11,925 nt of DNA from Prevotellaceae bacterium (lineage in GTDB: Bacteria > Bacteroidota > Bacteroidia > Bacteroidales > UBA932): contig JAIRKX010000139.1 in the NCBI GenBank assembly GCA_031259805.1, positions 1 to 11,925 on the forward strand, given 5' to 3'. Position numbers and translations under genes: made by a program. Shown here piece by piece: positions 1 through 7,969 of the stretch. Numbering within the stretch: position 1 is the stretch's first letter; every line of letters begins with the position of its first letter. The notes under the pieces are model-generated. The model was not told the DNA's origin. It saw nothing but the letters and a program-made list of their open reading frames with translations, and ran no database searches.

Positions 1-347
1 TTGGCATCGGTATCCACAGCTTCCGGTATATCCAATTTCAGCATATTGGTATATTCCCTGATAGCGCTGCAAATCGCCGGCATTGCGCGTTCCGGCTGTT
101 CAACGCCCTGACACCGTTCCACGCTCACATAGCAGGAAATCGCTTCGTTGCCGGCGTTAATTTCGCGCATCCAACTCTGCAAAAAGGTGGTTTTTCCGGT
201 TTGACGCGGTGCGTGAAGCACCCAGTAAAGCTTATTGCTGATGTAGCGGTGCAGTTGCGCGCCTACCAAACGGTCGGCCGGCGGCAGCATGTAATGGTCT
301 TGCGGATTACAAGGCCCTGTAGTATTAAAAAAACGAAGTGTGCTCAT
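1..347 (-). CDS. P-loop ATPase of the AAA-like family (N-terminal part, cut by window edge)
   Basis: The minus-strand reading frame opens with ATG at 347 and stays open to the window edge, giving about 115 residues. Residues 6-26 carry the conserved opening of a widespread Bacteroidetes ATPase family (FFNTTGPCNP, then DHYMLPPADR). A Walker A motif follows at residues 46-54 (APRQTGKTT), where the usual first Gly is Ala, as is common in AAA-like ATPases of the APRQxGKT type. The rest of the ATPase core and any C-terminal nuclease-like domain would lie beyond position 1. Members of this family occur in many copies in Bacteroidales genomes, and their cellular role is not well established. A -7 box (TATCTTTG) lies 20 bp upstream of the start, so the gene probably has its own promoter and a very short leader. 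It abuts the broken protease gene head to head. The family call is fairly sure; the function is not. Confidence 0.8.
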   Translation of the reverse strand, partial: MSTLRFFNTTGPCNPQDHYMLPPADRLVGAQLHRYISNKLYWVLHAPRQTGKTTFLQSWMREINAGNEAISCYVSVERCQGVEQPERAMPAICSAIREYTNMLKLDIPEAVDTDA

Positions 348-366
348 AAATATACTTAATTTTACA

Positions 367-374
367 CAAAGATA
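367..374 (-). promoter_or_regulatory. Promoter -7 box of the partial ATPase gene
   Basis: The minus strand reads TATCTTTG, a full match to the Bacteroidetes -7 consensus TAnnTTTG. It sits 20 bp upstream of the ATPase ATG at 347. No good TTTG -33 box is visible at the expected place (about 394-398), which falls inside the protease remnant. The promoter could therefore have been weakened or rebuilt at that junction. Confidence 0.5.
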
Positions 375-390
375 CGGTTTTTCTTCTATT

Positions 391-824
391 AATGACACTT
401 CTTTCGCCTATCCTCATGTAGCAGGCGTTGCTGCATTAGTCCTTTCGGCTAATCCGAGTTTAACACAGGCACAAGTGCGGCAGATTATCGAATCTACCTA
501 TACAAAACTGGCTGGATATAGCTTTTCAACAAACAGCAACCATCCCAATGGTACATGGAACAATCAGGTTGGTCATGGCTTGGTTAATGCTTATGCTGCT
601 GTTATGGCAGTACTTCTGCTATTTGTTTGTCATACACTATACGGTCGATAGCTACCGGAGTGATAGTATTGCATGGCCAAGCCCGTAGTAATATCCTGAC
701 GGCGCCGCCTCAAATTAATGTCTCATCGCTTTCTCCCGGCTTGTACCTTGTGCAGTTAATGACGTGCGGCACGAATAAAGTGCCATTGACCCTTATCCAA
801 ACCGATGTAATTGTGATACCCTGA
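391..824 (+). pseudogene. 3' remnant of a subtilisin-like (S8) protease with T9SS sorting domain
   Basis: Two pieces of one gene family lie in different frames. The first (frame of position 391, stop at 649-651) reads DTSFAYPHVAGVAALVLS, the subtilase block around the catalytic Ser (codon 400-402). It continues through a typical end of the catalytic domain (QVRQIIEST, then GHGLVNAYAAV). The second (from about 612, stop 822-824) reads YTIRSIATGVIVLHG and then INVSSLSPGLYLVQLMT, which resembles a type A T9SS C-terminal sorting domain. The catalytic Asp and His regions, signal peptide and propeptide are absent, and a frameshift or internal deletion lies near 600-625. The intact ancestor would have been a secreted, possibly surface-anchored protease exported by T9SS. 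As it stands, no start signal or complete catalytic domain exists. The terminator at 878-916 is still intact. Confidence 0.8.
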
Positions 825-877
825 GCAATGAGCAGTGCCGCATGCTAAAATGCGAACAGGTTACTAGTATCATTTTT

Positions 878-916
878 CGATTCACGGGCGGCAAGCTGTC
901 CGTGAATCGTTTTTTT
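878..916 (+). terminator. Rho-independent terminator after the protease remnant
   Basis: A perfect 10-bp stem (878-887 CGATTCACGG with 900-909 CCGTGAATCG) is followed at once by seven T (910-916). The 12-nt loop can pair further (C889-G898, G891-C896). It lies 53 bp after the remnant's stop codon and ends transcription on the plus strand. The minus strand has no T-run after the stem, so it is one-directional. Confidence 0.85.
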
Positions 917-1032
917 CGGGATCAACGCATTTAGAATTAAAAAATCGGCGGTTATTACCCATTTGGACTAAAGATTATCTTATCAAACGACTCAAAATTT
1001 AAATGCGTCGCCCTTGGCATAGGGGAGTATGA

Positions 1033-1063
1033 TTCGTGATATTCCATGAAAATTGTACCTTTG
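1033..1063 (+). promoter_or_regulatory. Probable sigma-ABfr promoter of the propeller/LuxR regulator
   Basis: TACCTTTG at 1056-1063 matches the -7 consensus TAnnTTTG exactly. A poor -33 candidate (TTCG, 1033-1036) lies 19 nt upstream. The box overlaps the region just after an upstream in-frame ATG at 1046. Transcription would thus start only a few bases before the ATG at 1076. This supports 1076 as the start and implies a very short leader. Confidence 0.5.
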
Positions 1064-1075
1064 TGTCCACGTCGT

Positions 1076-3889
1076 ATGAAAACTTTATACATCATCATAG
1101 GATTTTTATTATTGCCGTTCCTTGGGCAGGCATCTCCCGAATGGCAACGGAAAGTCATCAACTTTGAACGAAGTCTGTACAAAGCCGGATTCCAAATATG
1201 GATGATGTCCCAAGCCGATAATGGATGGATATATGCAGCTAACAATCAGGGATTACTTGAATTCGATGGCGTAAATTGGTCGTTGTATCCTATACGGCAT
1301 GACGTCGTCCGGTCGTTGAAAATAATAGGGCACAAGATTTTTGTCGGCGGCAGTTCCGAATACGGTTTCTTTGAGCCGGACGAAACCGGACAATTGACGT
1401 ATCATTCCCTCTCGTTCGGCGCGAAAAACTGGGGTGGCGAAATATGGAATATCCTGACCTCCGCCACGCATACTTATTTCGTAAGCGAACGGCATATCCT
1501 CATTTATCACGACACCACGCAGGTAAAAATAATACACGCCGAACGGAAAATAGATTGCTCCGGTATGATAAACGACCGTTTGTACATCGGCACGACCGAC
1601 GGCATTTTCTTCCTGCAGAACGACCGATTTGAATTTCTTCAGTCGTCGGACGCCCTACGCCATTGCAAATTTGTCGGGCTGCTTCCGTATGCCGATAAAT
1701 TAGTAGCGGTTACTGCCAATATTGGCCTGTATCTGCTGGACAACGATACGATTTCGCGCATCCACTCCTCCGCGGACGATTTTATTCGCGACAGCCGCCT
1801 GTTCAGCGTAACGATGGCTGACTCCAAAGTCGTGTTAGGCTCTGTGCAACATGGCGCGTTTATTTTCGATCTGGAACAGCCGGACTATAAGGAGTGGTTT
1901 AATCTCCAAAACGGGTTAAGCAACAATACGATTTTATGCTCCTATTTCGACCGCGACCGGAACCTGTGGTTAGGGCTTGACAAAGGCATCAGTTACATTG
2001 ACCTGAACAGCCCGGTGCGTCCGCTTTTTGCTACGGTTTCGCCTATCGGCACGGGGTATTGCTCGGCGATTTATCGCGACCGGTTTTATTTCGGTACGAA
2101 TCAGGGCTTATACACGTGGACTCCCGACGGCAACTATCCACTGGTTTCCGGCTCGGAAGGGCAAATATGGTCAATGGCGATTATTGATAGCTCGTTATTT
2201 TGTTCGGGAGACAACGGTATTATTGTGATCTCGGCAAACGACAGGTATAAAATCAATTTATTCGGCGTATGGGAAGTGCATCCGCTGGCCGCCCACGACG
2301 ATAAACTTATTGCGGCGACCTACGCAGGTTTGTGCATACTGGAAAAAAGAAACGGACAGTGGTGCTTTGGCTATATCGTTCCCGATTTTTTCGATTCGTC
2401 GAAAGGTCTTTTAGAAGACGACGAATGCGGTAATTTTTGGATCGTCAATGACGGCCAAGTTCGGCGAATCCGCTTCAATGAGGACATGACCGCTATTGTA
2501 GAAAACACGATCTACCCCGGCCCGGTGTGCCGGCATAATGGGTATTTCCGACGGATTGACAACGATATTGTCGTTTGCGATAAAGACGGTATTTACCAAT
2601 ACAACCGTCTCTTCGACAGTTTTATTCGCTATACGCAATTGGAGTCCATGCTCGACGGGCAAAAATATTACGAATATTTAGCGGTCGACCCGATGAAAAA
2701 TATCTGGTTCGTTTCGGATTTTCAACTGAAAGTGCTTCCGTTTAAGGACGGCCGGTATCAACCGGCATACAATATCGGATTGAGCAACGAACTGATTAAT
2801 CATTATGAAAATGTGTGGCTGCTCGACACGGCTGTCGCGATAGTGTCGGTCGATAATGCGTTTATGAAAGTAGATTTTTCGAGAGCTTATCCGACGCCGC
2901 CCGTGCCGACGTATATTCGGGAATTCAGCAGTAGCAAAAACGACAGCATCATTAGCCGTAACAATGCTCGCCGGTCGGTGGTGTTACCGTATTCGCAAAA
3001 TTCGGTGATTATCCGGTTTGCGGCGTCGGCGTTCCCGCTCCGGTCGGATATTCTGTATACCTGCCGACTGAAGGGTATCGACGAAGAATGGAGCACTCCA
3101 TCACCCAATACATTTAAGGAATATACCAATTTGTACGAAGGTCGCTACACATTTGAAGTGAAAGCTATCGCAGGAGGCTATGCATACGATGAATACAGCG
3201 ATACGATGGAGTTTGAAATACGTCCGCCATGGCACCGGTCGACGATGGCGTTGGTCGTATATATATCACTAACGCTGATTGCGCTATATATTACATATGA
3301 AAAAACCATCCGAAAGCAGAAGAAGATTATCCGTCTGAAAAGGCAGGAATTGATTGCCCAAACCCGACGACACCGCGAAGAAACAAAAGTAAAAGACCAA
3401 GAGATATCCGCCCTGCAAACCAAAAACCTGCAAGCCGAATTGAATTTCAAAACTCAAGAACTCAGCGGCTATATCCTGAATGTCATCCGCAAAAACGAAA
3501 TCCTTGAAGAGGTCAGGAAAAGTGCGAACAGCATTTCAAAGGATATTGACGAGAAAAAGGATTTATTGTCTATCCAACAAAAAATCATCCGACTGATCGG
3601 TCAAATCGAAACCAATATTATCAACGATAACGAGTTTAATGTGTTTGAATCTAATTTCAACCTCATTCATCAGGACTTTTTCAAATTGTTGGACGAAAAA
3701 TTTCCGCAGTTGAGCCGTAGCGAAAAAATCCTCTGCGCGTACCTGAAAATGAACTTGTCGTCGAAAGAAATTGCGCCGTTACAAGGCATCTCCATCCGAA
3801 GCGTAGAAGTAAACCGCTATCGCTTACGTAAGAAAATGAACCTGTCCCGCTATATTAACCTGACGGAATATATGCAGGGCTTGCACTGA
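1076..3889 (+). CDS. Membrane-spanning one-component regulator: propeller, Y_Y_Y, coiled coil, LuxR-type HTH
   Basis: This 937-residue protein probably senses a signal in the periplasm and controls transcription from the inner membrane. I chose ATG 1076 over the in-frame ATG 1046. It gives a clean signal peptide (MKTLYIIIGFLLLPFLGQA) and lies just behind the promoter. From about residue 20 to 630 there are propeller-type repeats, for example GWIYAANNQGLLEFDG near 49-65 and NLWLGLDKG near 296. A Y_Y_Y domain covers about 635-718, with the hallmark EYTNLYEGRYTFEVKA. A single transmembrane helix follows (about 722-742), then a charged coiled coil (about 743-830) and a LuxR/GerE-like HTH (about 879-923, LSRSEKILCAYLKMNLSSKE and SIRSVEVNRYRLRKKM). 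There is no histidine kinase or receiver domain. This domain order is known in Bacteroidetes, but the ligand and target genes cannot be told from here. No polysaccharide-utilisation genes lie in the window. It converges on the AraC-type gene with a 21-bp gap. Confidence 0.9.
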   Translation: MKTLYIIIGFLLLPFLGQASPEWQRKVINFERSLYKAGFQIWMMSQADNGWIYAANNQGLLEFDGVNWSLYPIRHDVVRSLKIIGHKIFVGGSSEYGFFEPDETGQLTYHSLSFGAKNWGGEIWNILTSATHTYFVSERHILIYHDTTQVKIIHAERKIDCSGMINDRLYIGTTDGIFFLQNDRFEFLQSSDALRHCKFVGLLPYADKLVAVTANIGLYLLDNDTISRIHSSADDFIRDSRLFSVTMADSKVVLGSVQHGAFIFDLEQPDYKEWFNLQNGLSNNTILCSYFDRDRNLWLGLDKGISYIDLNSPVRPLFATVSPIGTGYCSAIYRDRFYFGTNQGLYTWTPDGNYPLVSGSEGQIWSMAIIDSSLFCSGDNGIIVISANDRYKINLFGVWEVHPLAAHDDKLIAATYAGLCILEKRNGQWCFGYIVPDFFDSSKGLLEDDECGNFWIVNDGQVRRIRFNEDMTAIVENTIYPGPVCRHNGYFRRIDNDIVVCDKDGIYQYNRLFDSFIRYTQLESMLDGQKYYEYLAVDPMKNIWFVSDFQLKVLPFKDGRYQPAYNIGLSNELINHYENVWLLDTAVAIVSVDNAFMKVDFSRAYPTPPVPTYIREFSSSKNDSIISRNNARRSVVLPYSQNSVIIRFAASAFPLRSDILYTCRLKGIDEEWSTPSPNTFKEYTNLYEGRYTFEVKAIAGGYAYDEYSDTMEFEIRPPWHRSTMALVVYISLTLIALYITYEKTIRKQKKIIRLKRQELIAQTRRHREETKVKDQEISALQTKNLQAELNFKTQELSGYILNVIRKNEILEEVRKSANSISKDIDEKKDLLSIQQKIIRLIGQIETNIINDNEFNVFESNFNLIHQDFFKLLDEKFPQLSRSEKILCAYLKMNLSSKEIAPLQGISIRSVEVNRYRLRKKMNLSRYINLTEYMQGLH

Positions 3890-3910
3890 GCAGCGTCATT
3901 GTAATGCTTT

Positions 3911-4801
3911 CTACTTTCCTCCTTTTACCGGAGGGATGTCGGTTATCCGGCCTTGATTCAGATTGCGTATTTTGCTTGGCGATACGCCGAAAGCCTTTTT
4001 ACAAAAACTGTTAAAATGCGCCGACGAGGAAAACTCGTACTCAATGGACAATTCCTTAAAAGTTTTTTTGGTGCAGTTTATGTCATGGTAAATCTTTTTG
4101 GCTTTTTCCTGCGACATCCATTGGTAAGCAGGCATTCCGAACACTTTCATAAAGCGTTTTTTGAAACCCGACAAACTATAATTGGTTACGACAGCCAGTT
4201 CTTCGAGCTTTTTCACTTTATCCACGTGCCTGTACACCACTTCCGAAAAACTAACATCGCCATTCAATATCGGGTAGAAAAACGCCAATAGCTCTTCTTT
4301 TGGATAATAAGCGCGCAGGTAATAAAGTAATTCCTGCTGTTTAATCTCTTGGAAATAGAGGCATTTAAGTCCATCGTCCAACGAGGCGATCAGTAATTTC
4401 AGGTAGGTCGCTACCCGGGCATTCACTTTTAAGAGGTGCGGCACGGTCGGTACGGTATATTTTTTCTTATTTTCATACAACATTTCCAGCGGGAAATGAT
4501 TACAAAAATTGATTTTATTACGTACCCGTAAAATAATGGCCGACACATTTTCCTCCGGTTTTACAATACATCGGGTTTTGGGAGGCAAGAGCAAAATTTC
4601 CCCTTTCTTAAACGATTGATTGAGGTATTTTCCATAAGAAAATGCCAGTTTCCCTTCCATGAGGAATACAATTTCCAAATGAGGCTCATTCAACTCAAAT
4701 ACATCTCCCTTTGGTTTTTTTACGTAATCAATAATGGGCAACCCCCCATTGTTGTTATACATGTAGCAGTTTACGTGTTCTGCCGGATATAAAAGTTCCA
4801 T
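3911..4801 (-). CDS. AraC-family transcriptional regulator
   Basis: The 296-residue cytoplasmic DNA-binding protein has two parts. The N-terminal half (about 36-92) is rich in beta strands and resembles the cupin-like ligand domain of AraC proteins (EIVFLMEGKLAFSYGKYL, then KKGEILLLPP). The C-terminal part (about 195-280) is a double HTH. Its first HTH lies around 197-222 (LEELAVVTNYSLSGFKKRF). The second, at 246-279, includes the family signature FSSSAHFNSFCKKAFGVSPS. The start at 4801 keeps the whole N-terminal domain and lies about 80 nt behind a good promoter. It faces the propeller/LuxR regulator tail to tail. The effector and regulon are unknown. Members in this phylum often control metabolism or stress genes, but nothing here identifies a target. 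Confidence 0.88.
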   Translation of the reverse strand: MELLYPAEHVNCYMYNNNGGLPIIDYVKKPKGDVFELNEPHLEIVFLMEGKLAFSYGKYLNQSFKKGEILLLPPKTRCIVKPEENVSAIILRVRNKINFCNHFPLEMLYENKKKYTVPTVPHLLKVNARVATYLKLLIASLDDGLKCLYFQEIKQQELLYYLRAYYPKEELLAFFYPILNGDVSFSEVVYRHVDKVKKLEELAVVTNYSLSGFKKRFMKVFGMPAYQWMSQEKAKKIYHDINCTKKTFKELSIEYEFSSSAHFNSFCKKAFGVSPSKIRNLNQGRITDIPPVKGGK

Positions 4802-4888
4802 ACGTGTAATATTAAAAATTAAAAAAATTGGTATTATGACCTAATAGGGAACAAAAAACTTGCTTTACCACATTCGGAAAAGCGAGTG

Positions 4889-4920
4889 CAAAGGTAGGAA
4901 CTTTTTTTAAAAGACACAAG
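4889..4920 (-). promoter_or_regulatory. Promoter of the AraC-family gene
   Basis: On the minus strand a -33 box CTTG (4917-4920) is separated by exactly 20 nt from a -7 box TACCTTTG (4889-4896), followed by C. Only one base differs from the Bacteroidetes consensus. Transcription would begin near 4883, leaving a leader of about 80 nt with no visible Shine-Dalgarno site. Confidence 0.7.
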
Positions 4921-4938
4921 CCATTATGTAATTTTTTT

Positions 4939-4960
4939 AAAAAGGAATTGATGTCCAATT
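4939..4960 (-). terminator. Weak possible terminator after dnaG
   Basis: On the minus strand a short stem (AATTG, 5-nt loop, CAATT; 4946-4960) is followed by CC and five T (4939-4943), a few bases past the dnaG stop. The stem is short and AT-rich, so it would be a poor terminator. It is the only candidate between dnaG and the AraC gene. Confidence 0.3.
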
Positions 4961-4968
4961 AAATATTT

Positions 4969-6939
4969 TTAGAATATCAAACGATTTAATGCTTTTGATA
5001 TTCTTGTACGGGCTTCGTTCAGTTGCGACATGCGTTCCAATAATTCTTGCGTTTGCGCTTCGTTATTAGCGATTTGTGCGTCCTGCAGTTGTTGCGTAAG
5101 CGATTTGGCCGCCACTTCGATGATGCGGGATTTGTAGACTAAAATCGCTTTGGGTATTATACGCTGCAACTGAAGTGATTCCGGTACTATCGACTGAATG
5201 TAATCTTCGACGGTCAACGCCGGCAATTTATCCATAATGTGAATAGCCAACGTCGACAAACGAAGGTCGGGATGATGAATGAAATGCTTGATTCTACTAT
5301 TGTTATCATTGTCCGTAAGGCGATCATATTCCTCGAAAAGTTGGCGGTAATGCAGGTTGGTAAACTTCAAGTCGTCGTCCAGCAATTCGGACATAATATA
5401 TTCGGCTACGCTTATAGTTCGCATACTGTCTTCTTCGCCGGCGGTCAAGGACGCCTCGTTGACCCTTGTAAACAGCGGGTTCATGCCATATTTCAATAAA
5501 TAATAAATGATTTCCTCTTCGGAACTGGCAAAATAGTGATTTGCTTCTATAAAACCGGGTAGCGGTACGGGCCGGGGGATGGTTTCCAGCGTGGATTCTT
5601 TGCCGGCTTCCGGCGATTGTTTACCTCCTTCGTACAGTTTTTCACGACGAAGTTTAGTAACTTCCCGCATCAATACCTCTTCGCCGATGTCCATCAGGCG
5701 GCTGCATTCCTGAACGTACACCGTGCGCGTAATCGCGTCGGGAATCGCGCCAATACTCCGCACGATATTCTTAATCAATTCAGTGCGTTTGATAGGGTCA
5801 TTTTTAACGTCGTCGCGGAGCAGTTTTGTTTTGAATGAAATAAAGTCCTCTTCGTTCTCTTTCAAAAAAGCTTCAAATTCGCTGCTGCTATGCTTGCGGG
5901 CGAACGAGTCGGGGTCTTCGCCATCGGGGAACAGGGCAACTTTGACATTCATTCCTTCCTCCAACAACATGTCAATGCCGCGCAAGGAGGCCTTGATACC
6001 TGCCGCGTCGCCATCATAGAGCACGATTACATTGGGCGTAAAACGTTTAATCAGGCGGATTTGCTCTATCGTTAACGACGTACCACTCGACGCCACCACA
6101 TTCTCAATGCCCGCCTGATGCATGGAAATCACGTCGGTATACCCCTCGACCAAATAGCATTGCTGCGAACGGACAATGGCGTTCTTCGCTTGAAAGATAC
6201 CGTACAGTACAAAGGTTTTACGATATATTTCGCTTTCGGGCGAGTTCAGATACTTGGCCACGTTCTTGTCCTGCCGTAATGTCCGCGCCCCAAAGGCAAT
6301 GACCCTGCCGCTCAACGAATGAATAGGGAACATCACACGCCCCGAAAAGCGATCGAACAGTGCCGTCTCTTTTTCGATAGACAATCCGGTAGCAATCAAA
6401 AATTCTTTTTTGTAACCGGCCTTCAATGCCACATCACTAAAGGCCGTCCGCAGGTCGGGCGAATACCCCAACTGGAATTTGCGAATAATAGGGTCGGAAA
6501 ATCCGCGTTCGCGAAAATAGCTTAGCCCGATAGCCTGCCCATTGGGGCTTTGCCACAACAGTTCACTAAAATAGTCCTGCGCAAAGGACGAAAGTACCAT
6601 CATGCTTTCGCGGTTATTGTTGACCGCCTGCTCTTCGGGTGTCAATTCACGTTCGCGCACTTCAATATTGTATTTCCGCGCCAGATATTTCAAGGCTTCT
6701 ACATAGCTTAGACTTTCGTGCGCCATCACAAAGCTCACCACATTGCCGGCAACGCCGCAACCGAAGCATTTATAAATGCCTTTCGACGGCGATACGCTGA
6801 ACGACGGCGTTTTCTCCCCATGAAACGGACAACACGCCCAATAATTTGCGCCTCGCTTCTTCAACGTCAGAAAATCGCCGATAACGTCTTTAATGTCGGC
6901 GGCGTTCAGGATAGTATTTATCGTATTTCTGTCAATCAT
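4969..6939 (-). CDS. dnaG: DNA primase DnaG
   Basis: This is the full-length 656-residue replicative primase, which makes RNA primers for Okazaki fragments at the fork with the DnaB helicase. The N-terminal CHC2 zinc-binding domain is complete: Cys37, His40, Cys58 and Cys61, in CPFHGEKTPSF and YKCFGCG. The RNA polymerase core includes RFSGRVMFPI near 198-206 and YLNSPES near 230-236. The Toprim domain has the acidic residues expected for metal binding: Glu265 (VEGYTDV), Asp309 and Asp311 (YDGDAAG), and the FPDGEDPDSF block at 337-346. The C-terminal 200 residues are divergent, as is usual for the DnaB-interacting part. The start ATG at 6939 gives the standard N-terminus. A 102-bp gap with no promoter that I can see separates it from the upstream nucleotidyltransferase gene, so the two are probably co-transcribed. 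The usual proteobacterial neighbours rpsU and rpoD are absent. Confidence 0.97.
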   Translation of the reverse strand: MIDRNTINTILNAADIKDVIGDFLTLKKRGANYWACCPFHGEKTPSFSVSPSKGIYKCFGCGVAGNVVSFVMAHESLSYVEALKYLARKYNIEVRERELTPEEQAVNNNRESMMVLSSFAQDYFSELLWQSPNGQAIGLSYFRERGFSDPIIRKFQLGYSPDLRTAFSDVALKAGYKKEFLIATGLSIEKETALFDRFSGRVMFPIHSLSGRVIAFGARTLRQDKNVAKYLNSPESEIYRKTFVLYGIFQAKNAIVRSQQCYLVEGYTDVISMHQAGIENVVASSGTSLTIEQIRLIKRFTPNVIVLYDGDAAGIKASLRGIDMLLEEGMNVKVALFPDGEDPDSFARKHSSSEFEAFLKENEEDFISFKTKLLRDDVKNDPIKRTELIKNIVRSIGAIPDAITRTVYVQECSRLMDIGEEVLMREVTKLRREKLYEGGKQSPEAGKESTLETIPRPVPLPGFIEANHYFASSEEEIIYYLLKYGMNPLFTRVNEASLTAGEEDSMRTISVAEYIMSELLDDDLKFTNLHYRQLFEEYDRLTDNDNNSRIKHFIHHPDLRLSTLAIHIMDKLPALTVEDYIQSIVPESLQLQRIIPKAILVYKSRIIEVAAKSLTQQLQDAQIANNEAQTQELLERMSQLNEARTRISKALNRLIF

Positions 6940-7041
6940 TTACTTCTTTCGAGAAGGAATCGTCTTCGTTTAAAACAAATCGGTGTGCGTACCCGTGGCC
7001 AACAATAGCATGGTTTAGTTCTTTGCGACTGGCTACCGGTT

Positions 7042-7941
7042 TTAGAAAAGTTTTTCGGGATATGTGCCGTCACCATGCAGTTGTTGTAGCCGTTGCACGA
7101 CCGCCGGACGGTCTTCTTTATAGGTGATGCCGAACCATTGCGAGGAGGTAGACAGTACGCGCACCGAGGCAATGCCGCGCTGAATAAGTTCATTGACCGC
7201 ATAGGGGATAAAAAATTCCGATTTGGGATTATGGCCGGCGGCCTGTAAAAACTCTTTGAAAAGTTGTTCGGAATGAATAAAGTAATCGGGCGTAAATCCC
7301 CACATATTCATGGATACCGGTGTGTCGTCGGGGATGGCGACGGCGTGATCGTTTTCGTCCGAGTAATAAATTTGGCCGTTGGCGCACTTGATTTGAAAAC
7401 GTTCGACGATGCCGGTCAGCTCGTTCGCGCCGTTCACTTCGCATATACCGCGTGTGACGCCGCCGGTTTCCGACAACGTATTCCCCACCTGAAAGCCGAC
7501 CATACAATAGCGGTTTTGCATGTGAGCGCCGACGCTCAAGTAATCGGCCATCACGCGGAACGAATCGACGCCATAATAGTCGTCGGCATTGATGGCGGCA
7601 AACGGTTCGTGGATGACCGGCGCAGCCATCATGATAGCATGGTTCGTGCCCCACGGTTTGACACGTTCCGGCGTGTAGCTATAGCCCGTCGGAATGTATT
7701 CGATTTCCTGCTGTACGATTTCATACCGGACTTTCCCGCCAAAGCGCATGGTGAACGCATCAAACTCCTTTTCAAACGAGCGACGCACAACAAACACAAC
7801 CTTGCCGAAGCCGGCTCGCAGGGCGTCATAAATAGAATAGTCCATAATAACCTCCCCGTGCGGCCCCACGCCGTCGAGCTGTTTCAGTCCTCCGTAGCGG
7901 CTTCCCATACCGGCCGCCATAATTAAAAGAGTTGGTTGCAT
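7042..7941 (-). CDS. Sugar-phosphate nucleotidyltransferase-like protein
   Basis: The 299-residue cytoplasmic protein has the GT-A/Rossmann-type fold signature of NDP-sugar pyrophosphorylases. The N-terminal nucleotide-binding loop reads MAAGMGSRYGGLKQ (residues 8-21), with Arg15 and Lys20 at the conserved places. A WGTNHAI block lies at 97-103. The metal-binding motif follows at 117-124 (INADDYYG, with Asp120/Asp121). Such enzymes join a nucleoside triphosphate to a sugar 1-phosphate and release pyrophosphate. The substrate cannot be deduced and it is not a textbook GalU, RmlA or GlmU. A frame extended to a TTG at 7965 is possible, but that codon sits at the predicted transcription start. 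The ATG at 7941, 24 nt downstream, is the better start. Probably the first gene of a unit with dnaG; no partner kinase or glycosyltransferase is in view. Confidence 0.85.
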   Translation of the reverse strand: MQPTLLIMAAGMGSRYGGLKQLDGVGPHGEVIMDYSIYDALRAGFGKVVFVVRRSFEKEFDAFTMRFGGKVRYEIVQQEIEYIPTGYSYTPERVKPWGTNHAIMMAAPVIHEPFAAINADDYYGVDSFRVMADYLSVGAHMQNRYCMVGFQVGNTLSETGGVTRGICEVNGANELTGIVERFQIKCANGQIYYSDENDHAVAIPDDTPVSMNMWGFTPDYFIHSEQLFKEFLQAAGHNPKSEFFIPYAVNELIQRGIASVRVLSTSSQWFGITYKEDRPAVVQRLQQLHGDGTYPEKLF

Positions 7942-7969
7942 AACTAAATAACGGTGAAATTTCAAGGCA

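Noticed and set aside
3909..3937. Possible terminator hairpin (CCTCC paired with GGAGG) at the regulator junction
   Set aside because: It lies in the last codons of the AraC gene and is not followed by a T-run on either strand.
7264..7926. 220-codon open frame on the plus strand opposite the nucleotidyltransferase
   Set aside because: It lies fully antisense to a gene with clear motifs, has no recognisable domain and no promoter or start signal. Long antisense frames are common in codon-biased genes.
7965..7965. Upstream TTG start for the nucleotidyltransferase
   Set aside because: It falls at the predicted transcription start and adds eight residues outside the conserved fold, so the ATG at 7941 is preferred.
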